This document shows, piece by piece, positions 9,101 to 17,263 of a stretch of 64,000 nt of DNA. The notes beneath the pieces were generated by a model. The model saw nothing but the letters and a program-made list of their open reading frames with translations, had not been told where the DNA came from and made no database searches. This stretch comes from Roseibium algicola (GTDB taxonomy: Bacteria > Pseudomonadota > Alphaproteobacteria > Rhizobiales > Stappiaceae), in assembly GCF_001999245.1 (NCBI RefSeq), contig NZ_CP019630.1:6043001-6107000 (forward strand), in the 5' to 3' direction. How positions within the stretch are numbered: position 1 is the first letter of the stretch; every line of letters begins with the position of its first letter. The position numbers were made by a program, and so were the translations under genes.

Positions 9101-10536
9101 CCGCACTCAGTCTGTCGACCTCAGGCACATTGAAGGACAACCGGATCGACCAGACGACCAAGGTCAGCGATCCGAATGGACTGAACCTCACGGCTGCGGG
9201 AACGGTCGGGCTGCAGAAACCCAATCCGATTGCTCTTACCCTGAATGGCAACGTGCCGACTGCGGCTCTTAGACGCCCCATGATCGAGGCAGGTTTGCGC
9301 GGTGAAGGTACAATCGCCCTGAGCGGCAATGTCGGCGGTTCGGCAGCAGCCCCCACTTACCAGATCACCGCCACGCCCAACGGTTTGAAGATCACCAGCC
9401 TGTCGACAGGTATCACTGTTCAGAACATTCGCGGCACGGCTTCTGTCAGCCAGAACGAAGCGTCGCTGAACGGCATTGCCGGTGACCTCGCGACGGGTGG
9501 CTCCATGTCTGCGTCAGGCACTGTTGGCATGAAGGACGGATTTCCGGCGGATCTCAGCCTGAAACTGGACAATGGGCGCTACGTCGATCCTGGCCTGGTG
9601 ACTGCGGAAGTGGATGCGGATCTCAAGGTTTCCGGTCCGCTTGCTTCTACCAGCGCATCTGCCCTTATCAGCGGTCAGGTATCGATCAACAAGGCGGACG
9701 TCTCAATTCCCGAGTATCTGCCCGGTGCGATACCTCCCGTTGATGTTCGGCATATCAATGCTTCCAAGGCGATCCAGCAGCAGGTTGCAGAACTTGGTGG
9801 CGAAGTCTCCCAAACACAGACCCAGCAAAAGACCTTCCCGCCGCGTCTGGACATCGTCCTGTCCGCACCGGGACGGATCTTCATTCGCGGGCGTGGTCTT
9901 GATGCGGAACTACAGGGCAATCTCAAGATCGTCGGCACAACGGCCTCGCCGCAGGCAATCGGAGCTTTCGGACTGAAGCGTGGCCAGCTCGACATTCTCA
10001 CACGCCGCCTGATCTTCTCTCGCGGCAACGCCACTTTCGAGGGCTCACTGACGCCTGTCCTCGACTTTGCGGCGACGACAGTCGTGAGCGACACCACCAT
10101 CACCGTTACCGTGAGCGGCGAGGCAGACGATCCCCAGATCGCGTTCTCCTCGTCCCCCGAACTTCCGCAAGATGAAGTTCTGGCACTGCTTCTGTTCGGC
10201 AAGAGCGTCGGCAACCTGTCGCCCACACAGGTGGCACGGCTTGCGGCGGCCATAGCCACCCTCACCGGGGGCAGCGACAACGGACCGCTTGCCACGATCC
10301 GGAAGTCTCTGGGCCTGGATGCCATCGACATCAACACGGACGGGGACAACGGCCCTTCTGTCGCTGTCGGCAAATACATCAATGACAACATCTACGTCGG
10401 CGTTGAACAAGGCACGGGTACCGGTTCCAGCCGGGTGAAGGTCGACATTGACCTGGACCGCGGCCTGAAGGTCCGTGGTGAAGTCGGTGCGGACGGATCT
10501 TCTAAGGCCGGTATCTTTTTTGAACGCGAGTATTGA
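6190..10536 (+). CDS. tamB: Translocation and assembly module protein TamB (DUF490)
   Basis: A 1448-residue periplasm-spanning protein. One N-terminal membrane anchor (LSLRIFGFLIAVAIAIPVLA) is followed by more than 1,000 residues of repetitive beta-strand sequence rich in alternating polar/hydrophobic segments, as expected of the TamB/AsmA-like bridge. The last 300 residues form the diagnostic DUF490 domain: FGLKRGQLDILTRRLIF, FEGSLTPVLDF, TVTVSGEADDPQIAFSS, PELPQDEVLALLLFGKS, and the terminal KVDIDLDRGLKVRGEVG. It partners TamA, encoded immediately upstream; related AsmA-like bridges are implicated in phospholipid transport to the outer membrane. The ATG lies 5 bases after the tamA stop, giving a classic two-gene operon. 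Confidence 0.95.
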   Translation: MRFLKLSLRIFGFLIAVAIAIPVLALCALQVPAGRTFVSSVVSTLASSDNQTITIEELYISFGLKAEVGKVSLADKEGTWLNVENVAADWHPMRLLAGNLDISSLTASRIDLERTPVQPPAEEVAVTEESNSSGGVSLPFNVTLERLGFDEINLGAPLLGVPVSLTAAGSGSFALDPALVTADLDLHRIDGIEAGLVAKAQFEPAAETLAFDIEVSEPRGGLAARLLEVPDLPALDLSLKGDGPLTDWAANLSVALDGRTTVTGSAKIEENASERHLAFDLDGDLAPLAPPAAQAFLLGTTNAKGAARFSTEFAPLSANLTLKTQTLSLEAKADLENDAVNATADLAVSAGNDALIALDLGERRIAFGPLTGTVRVSGQRSAVDWQTKIDLKSLQTTEARTGAITLSSFGNGADLSEGTLTSPFSLSLAIDRLEGITPQTEPLTGSLELKATGAVNGSTQSAQIKDLTLSTAVASLALSDTNLSADAVNGSGRLSLADLSRLAGLAGRDLAGALNGTFSLDLDPSQLSGTITSALVTRDVGTAIPQADALLEGETRIDVSVDLQGVDDISVTSLAVSNKALDAKGNARYQQNELSSSLTTSLADLAKVDPQLAGSLELEASTEGPIDALEVQAVASSKQIMLAGTPLDDLKLSAQATANPAAPTAKITSSASLNGQPIAVDVELTSKDGGASVSPLSVKLAGNTVTGELSLADLDKPVETLKGTLNIDAPDLASLSPLLLTEIAGRVQGTVTANPETRQLALDVTGSDISVPAVSLGSVKLKANLTAPYEPETVTADIQLSDILTDATPVHAVSLQAQPQNGGTAITADVKLDKNGKDGVTLAAQVNEPEAGSYVVALSELAMRYQGIASQLKQPTTISYAAGEATIEPLELQLGNGSLAVSGKAGETLDLNANLTSIPLNLANAFVPSLGLGGALSGKVSASGSSSAPEATWSISGTGLTANELRNNGLAALSLSTSGTLKDNRIDQTTKVSDPNGLNLTAAGTVGLQKPNPIALTLNGNVPTAALRRPMIEAGLRGEGTIALSGNVGGSAAAPTYQITATPNGLKITSLSTGITVQNIRGTASVSQNEASLNGIAGDLATGGSMSASGTVGMKDGFPADLSLKLDNGRYVDPGLVTAEVDADLKVSGPLASTSASALISGQVSINKADVSIPEYLPGAIPPVDVRHINASKAIQQQVAELGGEVSQTQTQQKTFPPRLDIVLSAPGRIFIRGRGLDAELQGNLKIVGTTASPQAIGAFGLKRGQLDILTRRLIFSRGNATFEGSLTPVLDFAATTVVSDTTITVTVSGEADDPQIAFSSSPELPQDEVLALLLFGKSVGNLSPTQVARLAAAIATLTGGSDNGPLATIRKSLGLDAIDINTDGDNGPSVAVGKYINDNIYVGVEQGTGTGSSRVKVDIDLDRGLKVRGEVGADGSSKAGIFFEREY

Positions 10537-10754
10537 GCCTACTCCCGTTCCCGGCAAATCTGACAGGGGCGAAGCGTGTAGCCGCCGCTGGAAACCGCGA
10601 TTGCGACAAATTGCCCGCCAACGGTTGCGGTGCACTTGTGTCTCGTGCGAGTGTGCCCGCCATGACCAAACAATTTATGAGAAATACTCCGTCCCATCCG
10701 GAGGAAACCGTTTTTTCGGTGACGGAGACAGCCGTGAATGACGGGGGTGCAATC

Positions 10755-11105
10755 ATGTCGGTGAACAGCAGTGACTACACTCTGGGTGAACGGATCTGCA
10801 AGGCGCGCGATGCCTCCAATCTTTCGACCGCCCAGCTTGCACGTCGGCTGGGCATCAAGACATCCACCCTGCAGAGCTGGGAAAGTGACCGGTCCGAGCC
10901 GCGTTCCAACAAACTCGTTTTGCTTGCCGGTATCTTGAATGTAAGCCCGACGTGGCTGCTGGTTGGCCGGGGGACACCGCCGGTTTCGGAAAGCAGCACG
11001 ACCTCCGATCTCGACAGCATGCGTGTTGCCCTCGACAGGGTTCAACGCCAGGCTCAGGCACTTGCCGACGAGATTGCCACGCTACAGGATCGTCTTGAAG
11101 GCTGA
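10755..11105 (+). CDS. Small XRE-family helix-turn-helix regulator
   Basis: About 116 residues. The N-terminal half is a Cro/C1-type helix-turn-helix (LGERICKARDASNLSTAQLARRLG, then LQSWESDRSEPRSNKL), followed by the LAGILNVSPTWLLVGRG segment common in alphaproteobacterial XRE proteins. The tail (SMRVALDRVQRQAQALADEIATLQDRLEG) looks like a short coiled coil for dimerisation. I chose ATG 10755 because a GGGGG ribosome site lies just upstream and the fold starts there. In-frame ATG 10662 would add 31 non-conserved-looking residues. It follows tamB by about 220 bases on the same strand and is closed by a good terminator. Target genes are unknown. Confidence 0.85.
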   Translation: MSVNSSDYTLGERICKARDASNLSTAQLARRLGIKTSTLQSWESDRSEPRSNKLVLLAGILNVSPTWLLVGRGTPPVSESSTTSDLDSMRVALDRVQRQAQALADEIATLQDRLEG

Positions 11106-11136
11106 TCCATTTCGCTGACTAACCAATCTTCTTGTG

Positions 11137-11165
11137 ACGGCCGCCAATAAAAAGGTGGCCGTTTT
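11137..11165 (+). terminator. Rho-independent terminator after the XRE gene
   Basis: ACGGCCGCC (11137-11145) pairs with GGTGGCCGT (11154-11162), with one G-T pair and an A-rich 8-base loop, then TTTT. It closes the transcript 32 bases after the stop codon. Confidence 0.8.
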
Positions 11166-11532
11166 CAAGCGCTTGATTTGCTTGGCTCAAAATTCTGCAA
11201 AGCAAGGGGACTGGCGTCCTTCGGCGCAGGCGTTAAGTGCATCATCCGCATCCCCGCCCCTCTTGGGTCGCCAGACCATGGCCTGACTGCTTGTTTGTCT
11301 GCCCGCTATTTTCCGGCACTAGTACGCTTGACTGGGAAAAGCGCTTGCCAGACCTCGCGCCTCCCCCCTATCTCTAGGTCAACGATTTCCTGGCCGGAAT
11401 CGAGCGAAGGCCCGAAAGCTGGACCCTCCAGCCTTTCTGGCTCCGCTCCTCGCGTTCGTCAGAATGCACTCTCTGCCGGGCGATCCGTCAGACCACCAGC
11501 GTCTGCCCCTCTCACGGTTCAGGAAACTACCC
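11166..11532. other. Non-coding gap upstream of the aldehyde dehydrogenase
   Basis: About 370 bases separate the XRE terminator from the dehydrogenase. Open frames here are shadows without ribosome sites. A 12-base palindrome TCAAGCGCTTGA lies at about 11165-11176. I see no RNA or convincing promoter motif. Confidence 0.4.
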
Positions 11533-12990
11533 ATGTCATTGAATGCTGCACTCTTGAAGGAAAAAGTGTTTATCGGCGGCGCATGGAGCGATGCGGACAG
11601 CGGACAGACCGTCGCCGTAACCAACCCTGCGACCGGAGAGACGATCGGAACCGTTCCCTTTTGCGGGCGTCCTGAAACCGCAAGGGCGATTGCGGCTGCC
11701 GAGGCCGCGCTTCCTGCCTGGAAAGCGCTGACGGCGGAGGCACGGGCCAACCATATGCACGCTCTCTGCGATGCCATCATGGCCGACCTGGACGACCTGG
11801 CCGCCCTCCTGACCACGGAAATGGGCAAGCCGCTTGCAGAAGCCAAAGGCGAAATTGCGCTTGGTGTGAAATACATCCGTTTCTTTGCCGAGGAAGGCAA
11901 ACGGGTTTATGGCGACACCATCCCCTCGCCCTGGGCAGACCGCCGCATTCTGGTGACCAAGGAACCCGTCGGGGTCGTCGGCTCTATCACTCCCTGGAAT
12001 TTTCCGAATTCGATGATTGCCCGCAAGCTTGGCGCAGCCCTGGCCTCCGGCTGCACAATGGTGATGAAGCCTGCAGAATTCACCCCTTATTCGGCGCTGG
12101 TCTACGGGGTGATGGCGGAGAAGTCCGGTCTTCCCAATGGCGTGATCAACATCATCACTGGTGACGCTCCGGCGATTGGCGAGGAGATGTGCGAGAACCC
12201 CGTGCTGCGGAAACTGACGTTCACCGGTTCAACCCGTGTCGGCAAGCTGCTGGCCGGGAATGCTGGCCGCAACATGAAGAAGATCTCCATGGAGCTCGGG
12301 GGCAACGCGCCTTTTATCGTTTTCGACGATGCCGACCTCGACAAGGCCGTCGAAGGAGCAATTGCCAGCAAGTTTCGCAACTCCGGGCAGACCTGTGTCT
12401 GTGCCAACAGGCTCTATGTGCAGGCCGGCGTCTACGACGCTTTTGCCCAGAAGCTGAAGGACGCGATGGCAGCGCAGCTGAAGGTCGGCAACGGTCTTGA
12501 AGCCGGAACGACCCAAGGCCCGCTGATCAACGAAGCTGCTGTCGAAAAGGTCGCCGATCACGTGCAGGATGCGCTGTCCAAGGGTGGTGAACTGATTACT
12601 GGCGGGCATCGCCCCAACGGCCCGGGAACGTTTTTCGAGCCGACACTGATCACCAAGGCGACGTCCGATATGAAGGTGGCGCGCGAAGAAACCTTTGGTC
12701 CGCTTGCCGTTCTGTTCAAGTTCGACACTGAAGAAGAAGCGGTGCGACTTGCCAATGACACCGAATTCGGCCTCGCCTGCTACTTCTATACCAAGGATCT
12801 TGGCCGCACTTTCCGCGTCATGGAACAGCTTCAGTACGGTCTTGTCGGGGTCAACGAAGGCGTCATCACGACAGAGGTTGCCCCCTTTGGCGGCGTCAAG
12901 GACAGCGGCATGGGCAACGAAGGCTCGAAGTACGGCCTGGACGATTATCTGAACGTGAAATACAGCTGCATCGGCGGCCTCGGCATGTAA
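11533..12990 (+). CDS. gabD: NAD(P)-dependent succinate-semialdehyde dehydrogenase
   Basis: The 485-residue protein has the size of the GabD branch of the aldehyde dehydrogenase superfamily. It oxidises succinate semialdehyde to succinate, the last step of the GABA shunt. Visible landmarks are ITPWNFPNSMIARKLGAALA (cofactor-binding region), FTGSTRVGK, MELGGNAPFIVFDDADLD with the general-base Glu, NSGQTC with the catalytic Cys, and EETFGPLAVLFKF. The ATG at 11533 has an AGGA site and starts at the conserved N-terminus (SLNAALLKEKVFIGG AWSDADSG). No GABA aminotransferase gene is adjacent, so related semialdehydes such as glutarate semialdehyde remain possible. It converges with the CHASE2-EAL gene. 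Confidence 0.87.
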   Translation: MSLNAALLKEKVFIGGAWSDADSGQTVAVTNPATGETIGTVPFCGRPETARAIAAAEAALPAWKALTAEARANHMHALCDAIMADLDDLAALLTTEMGKPLAEAKGEIALGVKYIRFFAEEGKRVYGDTIPSPWADRRILVTKEPVGVVGSITPWNFPNSMIARKLGAALASGCTMVMKPAEFTPYSALVYGVMAEKSGLPNGVINIITGDAPAIGEEMCENPVLRKLTFTGSTRVGKLLAGNAGRNMKKISMELGGNAPFIVFDDADLDKAVEGAIASKFRNSGQTCVCANRLYVQAGVYDAFAQKLKDAMAAQLKVGNGLEAGTTQGPLINEAAVEKVADHVQDALSKGGELITGGHRPNGPGTFFEPTLITKATSDMKVAREETFGPLAVLFKFDTEEEAVRLANDTEFGLACYFYTKDLGRTFRVMEQLQYGLVGVNEGVITTEVAPFGGVKDSGMGNEGSKYGLDDYLNVKYSCIGGLGM

Positions 12991-12997
12991 TTGCCTT

Positions 12998-13022
12998 GCG
13001 TCCCGGCCCAACGCCGGGACGC
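12998..13022. terminator. Bidirectional stem-loop between converging genes
   Basis: A 10-bp perfect stem, GCGTCCCGGC (12998-13007) with GCCGGGACGC (13013-13022), has a 5-base loop. It lies between the gabD stop and the stop of the converging CHASE2-EAL gene at 13024. There is no strong U-tract on either strand. Confidence 0.6.
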
Positions 13023-13023
13023 A

Positions 13024-15795
13024 TTACGCTGCGTTGAGCAATGTCGACTGGAGATTGGCGGAACTCATGGGCCGCCCGAAAAGGTAGCCCTGACCGTACT
13101 TGCAGCCCAGTTCGCGAAGCCGCTCTGCCTGTTCACCGGTTTCGATGCCCTCGACAATGACGGACATTCCATAGCCCTTCGCCATATGCAGCACTGCCTC
13201 GATCACGGAGATGTCCTGTTTGCTGGCGATCGACTGGCGAACAAACGTCTTGTCGAGCTTGATCTTCGAGAACGGATACTTGGGCAGGTAGCCGAGTGAA
13301 GAATAGCCGGTCCCAAAGTCGTCCAGTGAGAAGCTGCAGCCGAACGCCCGCATTTCTTCCATGGCAAACTTCAGGTCGAGCGTTTCATCGATGAACAGGG
13401 ATTCCGTGATTTCCAGATCCAGTAGGTCCGAAGGAAAGCCCGTTCTTTGCAGCGCCTCGCCGACAGTGGCAACAAGATTGCCGCGACTGAACTGTATGGC
13501 CGACACATTGATGGACAGACGGAGGTGGCTCGACCAGGTCAGCGCTTCCTTCATTCCCCTGTTCAATGCCCAGGCACCCAATTCCACGATATAACCATTC
13601 TCCTCGGCAATCGGAACAAACTCGGCGGGTGAGATCGGTCCCAGTTCCCGATGGTCCCATCGCAGCAATGCCTCCACACCGAAGATCGACCGGTCGGCCA
13701 GGTTGGTGAGTGGCTGATAGACCATGTGCAGTTCGTCGCGGACGATTGCCTTGAAGAGTTCCGTCTCCAGTTGGCGCCGACGCTGCAGCGCTGCGTCCAT
13801 CTCCGGCAGAAAACGCAGGACCGGCGACCGGTTGTTTCGCCGGACTTTGGCAAGGGCATTGCCGGATTTCTTCAAAAGATGCTCGGGTGTCATGTCTCCA
13901 CTGGAAACGATGTACCCGAACTTGAGCTGCACCGAGATCCTGGCGCCTTCGATCTTGTAATCCTCGCCGATCACTTCCTGGAGTGACTCGATCAGCGCCA
14001 GATCCTGATCCGGCTCACAGCGAAATACGCCTGCAAAAACATCTGCTGTAATGGCTGCCCATGTCGTGCGAGCGGAAAGATGGCTTTTCAGACGCATCGC
14101 GACCGTTTCACGAAGCTGGTCACCGTAGGAAAATCCGAGCGAAGCAACGATCTGATCGAAATTGGCAATCGCGAACTGAACCAGACACACTTCCTGGCCC
14201 GTGCCGCGAGCCAGCTTAAGCGTTGCGGCAACTTCTTCTTCAAAACCGTTCCGGTTGAAAAGCCCGGTGCTTGGATCGAACCGTGCGAGATAAGCAAGGC
14301 GTTCCGCGGATTCCTTTTCTTCCGTCACATCCCGACATGTCAGACAGGCGACCGCTTCGATTTCCATATCGCGCAGTTTCTTAGATTTCGCGACCGTGCG
14401 CTCCGAGCGCGTGACGACATATTCGATAAACCGGCGTCTTCCGTCATCCAGGCGCATGTCCAGGATCTTGGCCACCGGCTGACGGTTTCCGGGGTCGGCA
14501 AGAACTGACAAAGCTTCTTCAACCAGCTCCAGCGGCAGTACATTCCTGGCAGGCTTACCGACAAGAGCATCGCTTTGGAACAACGATCGGGCCATTTGGC
14601 TTGCAGCGGAGACACGACCGTCATTCTGAAGGACGACGATTGCATCAAAGCTGTCGTCGAAGACAAGACCGAGCATACGCTCGCTGTTGCGGCGTCTGAC
14701 GTTGGCGATGTGCGAGAGGAACTTGTGAAAGCCCAGTTCCCGCAGGACGATGCTTGCGGCTGCCAAAAGCAGAATGAGATGCGAACTTGCGGTCGGCACA
14801 AGAACGGGAGCCGACTTCTGGATGGCAATGGCACCAATTTCAAACATGATCGCACAGAGTGCCAGAATGCTGATCTTGAGGGACCAGCCTTCGATTTTCG
14901 TCAGAAGCAGAGCGAAGAAAACAAGGAGTGCCCACAGGACCGCAATCCCCTCACCCCTGACTTCCATGGCCCTGTTCTGCAACAGCGTTTCGGCGCCGAG
15001 AGCCTGGATTACGCTTCCCGGCAAAACATCGTAGACGGGAACAGGAAACAGGTCGCGAAGCTCCTGCGCACTTGCACCGACGATCACCTTCTTGTCCAGA
15101 AACAGACCTGGAGCCGCTGACTTGTTCAGGACATCAACAAGCGATACCCGCTCAATCTGTTCCAGTGAGATACTGTAATCAATGCCGAAACTTCCGGCTG
15201 CGTCTCCGGTGTACTCACCCAGGAGAGCCGCGGCAGAGATCTCCGAATTCCCATTGATTTCGAAACCGTACAGATTTCGCCAGATGCGGCTGTCGGTTTC
15301 CATCGGAACCATGACGACGACCGGCCAGGCAACATTCAGAAACTGTTCGATCGGCTGGTTGACGACTTCCCCAGCGTGCTGTTCAGCCGAAGCAGCTTGC
15401 CGAAACACGGCAAGGCTGACGTTACCGGCGCGCTCGATCGCGGCTGCTAACAGCGTGTCATCTTCAGGATTGGAAGCTGAGCTGAAATCGATGTCGAATA
15501 CGATGTCGCGGGCGCCCGCTTCCGCCAGATGATCTGTCAGGTCGGCATAAAGACGGCGCGGCAATGGCCATACGCCGAGTTCATTCAGGCTTCTGGCATC
15601 GATATCCACGACCACGATGTCGCCGGAGACCGGTCTTTCGATCGTGTGGAAACGAAACTCCCATAGAAACCGGTCGAACGCCGTGGTCAGGGCAACCGTG
15701 CGCAGAACAGCCACAGCGGCGATCACGCCGACCACGATCAAGACCGCGCTCGCTATCCGTTTCCGCTGTTCAGAGCTTCCGATCAGCACACCCAC
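13024..15795 (-). CDS. CHASE2 membrane sensor with PAS-like, degenerate GGDEF and EAL domains
   Basis: A 923-residue inner-membrane signalling protein. TM1 is near residues 17-37. A periplasmic CHASE2 domain follows (VVVDIDARSLNELGVWPLPR; FDIDF). Three TM helices lie near 285-365, then a PAS-like segment (SFDAIVVLQNDGRVSAASQ) and a GGDEF-type domain (FDPSTGLFNRNGFEEEV). The cyclase signature is lost: the position around residue 581 reads ITADVFAGVF instead of GGDEF. The EAL domain looks intact (VEALLRW near 706, NVSAIQF, LEITES, DDFGTGYSS, KLDKTFV, VEGIET), so c-di-GMP hydrolysis is the likely output. The start is GTG. It lies 70 bases after the nearer FecR gene, on the same strand. FecR-CHASE2 neighbours are known, but usually with an adenylate cyclase output. 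Confidence 0.9.
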   Translation of the reverse strand: MGVLIGSSEQRKRIASAVLIVVGVIAAVAVLRTVALTTAFDRFLWEFRFHTIERPVSGDIVVVDIDARSLNELGVWPLPRRLYADLTDHLAEAGARDIVFDIDFSSASNPEDDTLLAAAIERAGNVSLAVFRQAASAEQHAGEVVNQPIEQFLNVAWPVVVMVPMETDSRIWRNLYGFEINGNSEISAAALLGEYTGDAAGSFGIDYSISLEQIERVSLVDVLNKSAAPGLFLDKKVIVGASAQELRDLFPVPVYDVLPGSVIQALGAETLLQNRAMEVRGEGIAVLWALLVFFALLLTKIEGWSLKISILALCAIMFEIGAIAIQKSAPVLVPTASSHLILLLAAASIVLRELGFHKFLSHIANVRRRNSERMLGLVFDDSFDAIVVLQNDGRVSAASQMARSLFQSDALVGKPARNVLPLELVEEALSVLADPGNRQPVAKILDMRLDDGRRRFIEYVVTRSERTVAKSKKLRDMEIEAVACLTCRDVTEEKESAERLAYLARFDPSTGLFNRNGFEEEVAATLKLARGTGQEVCLVQFAIANFDQIVASLGFSYGDQLRETVAMRLKSHLSARTTWAAITADVFAGVFRCEPDQDLALIESLQEVIGEDYKIEGARISVQLKFGYIVSSGDMTPEHLLKKSGNALAKVRRNNRSPVLRFLPEMDAALQRRRQLETELFKAIVRDELHMVYQPLTNLADRSIFGVEALLRWDHRELGPISPAEFVPIAEENGYIVELGAWALNRGMKEALTWSSHLRLSINVSAIQFSRGNLVATVGEALQRTGFPSDLLDLEITESLFIDETLDLKFAMEEMRAFGCSFSLDDFGTGYSSLGYLPKYPFSKIKLDKTFVRQSIASKQDISVIEAVLHMAKGYGMSVIVEGIETGEQAERLRELGCKYGQGYLFGRPMSSANLQSTLLNAA

Positions 15796-15865
15796 CGCCC
15801 ACTTTCTCAGTCCGCACTTCAGGTGTCAGAGGCAAAGCCTCGCACCTGCGGCATCCTGATTACCG

Positions 15866-16927
15866 TCAATTCTTGTTTTTTCCGTTTCCGTTTCCGGAAT
15901 TGCCTTTGCCGTTCCCGCCGGCATTGTTGTTGCCGCTCCCGGAATTGCCATTTCCATTGCCACCGGAATTCCCGTTGCCGTTACCACCGGAATTGCCGTT
16001 ACCGTTTCCGCCTGCGTTGTTGTTACCGCTTCCGGAATTGCCATTTCCGTTGCCACCGGAATTCCCGTTGCCGTTGCCGCCGGAATTCCCGTTGCCATTG
16101 CCACCGGAATTGCCGTTACCGTTTCCGCCAGAATTCCCGTTGCCATTACCACCGGAATTTCCGTTGCCATTGCCGCCGGAATTGTTGTTACCTTTGCCGC
16201 CGGAATTGTTGTTGACTTTGCCGGCATTCCCGTTCGAGTTCGCCGATTTCGCTTCTGCTGCATTTGATGGCACGTTTTTCACGGCCGGTGTTTCAAATGC
16301 AGGCGCGCGCTTGGCTCCAGGTTTTACGGTCGGTTTGGTACGACCGCTCACAGACAAGCCAACCCGGTTTGACGGTGCACTGGCTGCAGCCTGACCGGCT
16401 GTCAGGTCCACCCTGTCGCCGGAGGCGAAATCTTCCACAGCGACAACGCCTCGTTCGACGGAAACGCGAGCCTGCTTGCCCTGGACATTGACCTCAAATC
16501 GCGTACCTTTCACCACAGCGGCAAGAAACGGGGTTTCGACGGTGAAATGCGGCTGCTGCCGCTTTTCAACATCGACCTCGATCGTCCCCTTTCTCTGCAG
16601 CAGTGTGGTCTTTGCTCCATTGCTGCGGAATGATGACATGGCAAAGGTTGTGTTTGGCCCAACGGCGATGGTTTCGCCGCCTCTGCCTATGAGAGCGCGG
16701 GCACCTGCCCTGGTTCCGATGGTGTAGCCTTTTTCAAACACCATGCCCTTTTTGACACGGAAAGCCTCCACGCCAGGCGCAACGAAATAAACGATGCCGG
16801 ACACACGTTTGACGACCCAGTCCGAAGCATTCGCAGCAGCAGGAAACAGGACCAGAGCTGCAAGCAAGAGGACCCGCAGAAGTGTTCCTGCTTTCCGCTC
16901 GACTGAATACATAGCGTCTTTTTTCAT
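15866..16927 (-). CDS. Secreted FecR-domain protein with Asn/Gly/Ser repeat tail (copy 1)
   Basis: About 353 residues. A signal peptide (LLRVLLLAALVLFPAAANA) is followed by a FecR domain over residues about 35-190 (VKRVSGIVYFVAPGVEAFRVKKG, GRGGETIAVGPNTTFAM, RKGTIEVDVEKR, VETPFLAAVVKGTRFEV, VERGVVAVEDFASGDRVDL). A linker leads to a C-terminal tail of some 120 residues built from units like NGNGNSGG, ending in a basic KNKN. There is no cytoplasmic anti-sigma part and no TM helix, so it is periplasmic or exported, unlike classical FecR. It is paralogous to the gene at 17264 and lies upstream of the CHASE2-EAL gene. ATG 16927 begins the basic MKKD signal start; 16960 and 16912 are alternatives. 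Its job is unknown; a role as envelope sensor partner of CHASE2 is inferred. Confidence 0.85.
   Translation of the reverse strand: MKKDAMYSVERKAGTLLRVLLLAALVLFPAAANASDWVVKRVSGIVYFVAPGVEAFRVKKGMVFEKGYTIGTRAGARALIGRGGETIAVGPNTTFAMSSFRSNGAKTTLLQRKGTIEVDVEKRQQPHFTVETPFLAAVVKGTRFEVNVQGKQARVSVERGVVAVEDFASGDRVDLTAGQAAASAPSNRVGLSVSGRTKPTVKPGAKRAPAFETPAVKNVPSNAAEAKSANSNGNAGKVNNNSGGKGNNNSGGNGNGNSGGNGNGNSGGNGNGNSGGNGNGNSGGNGNGNSGGNGNGNSGSGNNNAGGNGNGNSGGNGNGNSGGNGNGNSGSGNNNAGGNGKGNSGNGNGKNKN
15875..16215. repeat. 24-bp tandem repeat array encoding NGNGNSGG units (copy 1)
   Basis: The tail of FecR copy 1 is encoded by consecutive 24-base units coding NGNGNSGG, with two shorter GNNNAGG interruptions. Third codon positions vary between units, so the array is old or selected at the protein level. 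Because every unit is a multiple of three, other frames also stay open. Unit gain or loss by slippage would keep the reading frame. Confidence 0.85.
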
Positions 16928-16997
16928 CTTGCTCTTCAACACGTTACGACTGAATGTCAACGCCGTGCGCAGAACCCACGGACAGGTTTATTGAGCT

Positions 16998-17014
16998 CTA
17001 CACATCCTGTGTAG
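16998..17014. promoter_or_regulatory. 17-bp perfect palindrome upstream of FecR copy 1
   Basis: CTACACA (16998-17004) and TGTGTAG (17008-17014) flank TCC. It is about 70 bases upstream of the copy 1 start, a plausible operator position. The binder is unknown. Confidence 0.4.
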
Positions 17015-17112
17015 CATTTCAGCGTTTAACCCAACGTGAAGACAGGCGGAAAATATTGCCTATGCTCGTCACTAGTTGCGATAAACGACTACTTCAAAAC
17101 AGAAAGGAGCTA

Positions 17113-17141
17113 GGTAATCTTCCGTAACATACGGAGTTACC
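17113..17141 (-). repeat. Stem-loop in the gap between the two FecR genes
   Basis: GGTAA...TCCGTA-ACA-TACGGA...TTACC folds into an 11-bp interrupted stem with a 3-base loop. It is about 120 bases downstream of the stop of FecR copy 2 (minus strand), within a 336-base gap otherwise free of genes. It may end or process the copy 2 transcript, but there is no U-tract. Confidence 0.4.
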
Positions 17142-17263
17142 CAGCCCGACCTCCACGACTTGCGTCCGGCAATACGGATTGCTTGTCGTCATATTCCTGG
17201 AACGCCTTCAGCAGCAGCGAGACTTAATATCCCGGGCGATGCCTTTTCGCAGACGGAGTGGCG

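Noticed and set aside
11178-11675. 165-codon frame before the aldehyde dehydrogenase
   Set aside because: No ribosome site, low-complexity shadow composition, overlaps the true dehydrogenase start.
15564-16394. Long plus-strand frame rich in Pro/Leu/Glu across the FecR copy 1 repeats
   Set aside because: It is the antisense of the 24-bp repeat array; the unit length keeps all frames open. No ribosome site, and the minus strand encodes a clear FecR protein.
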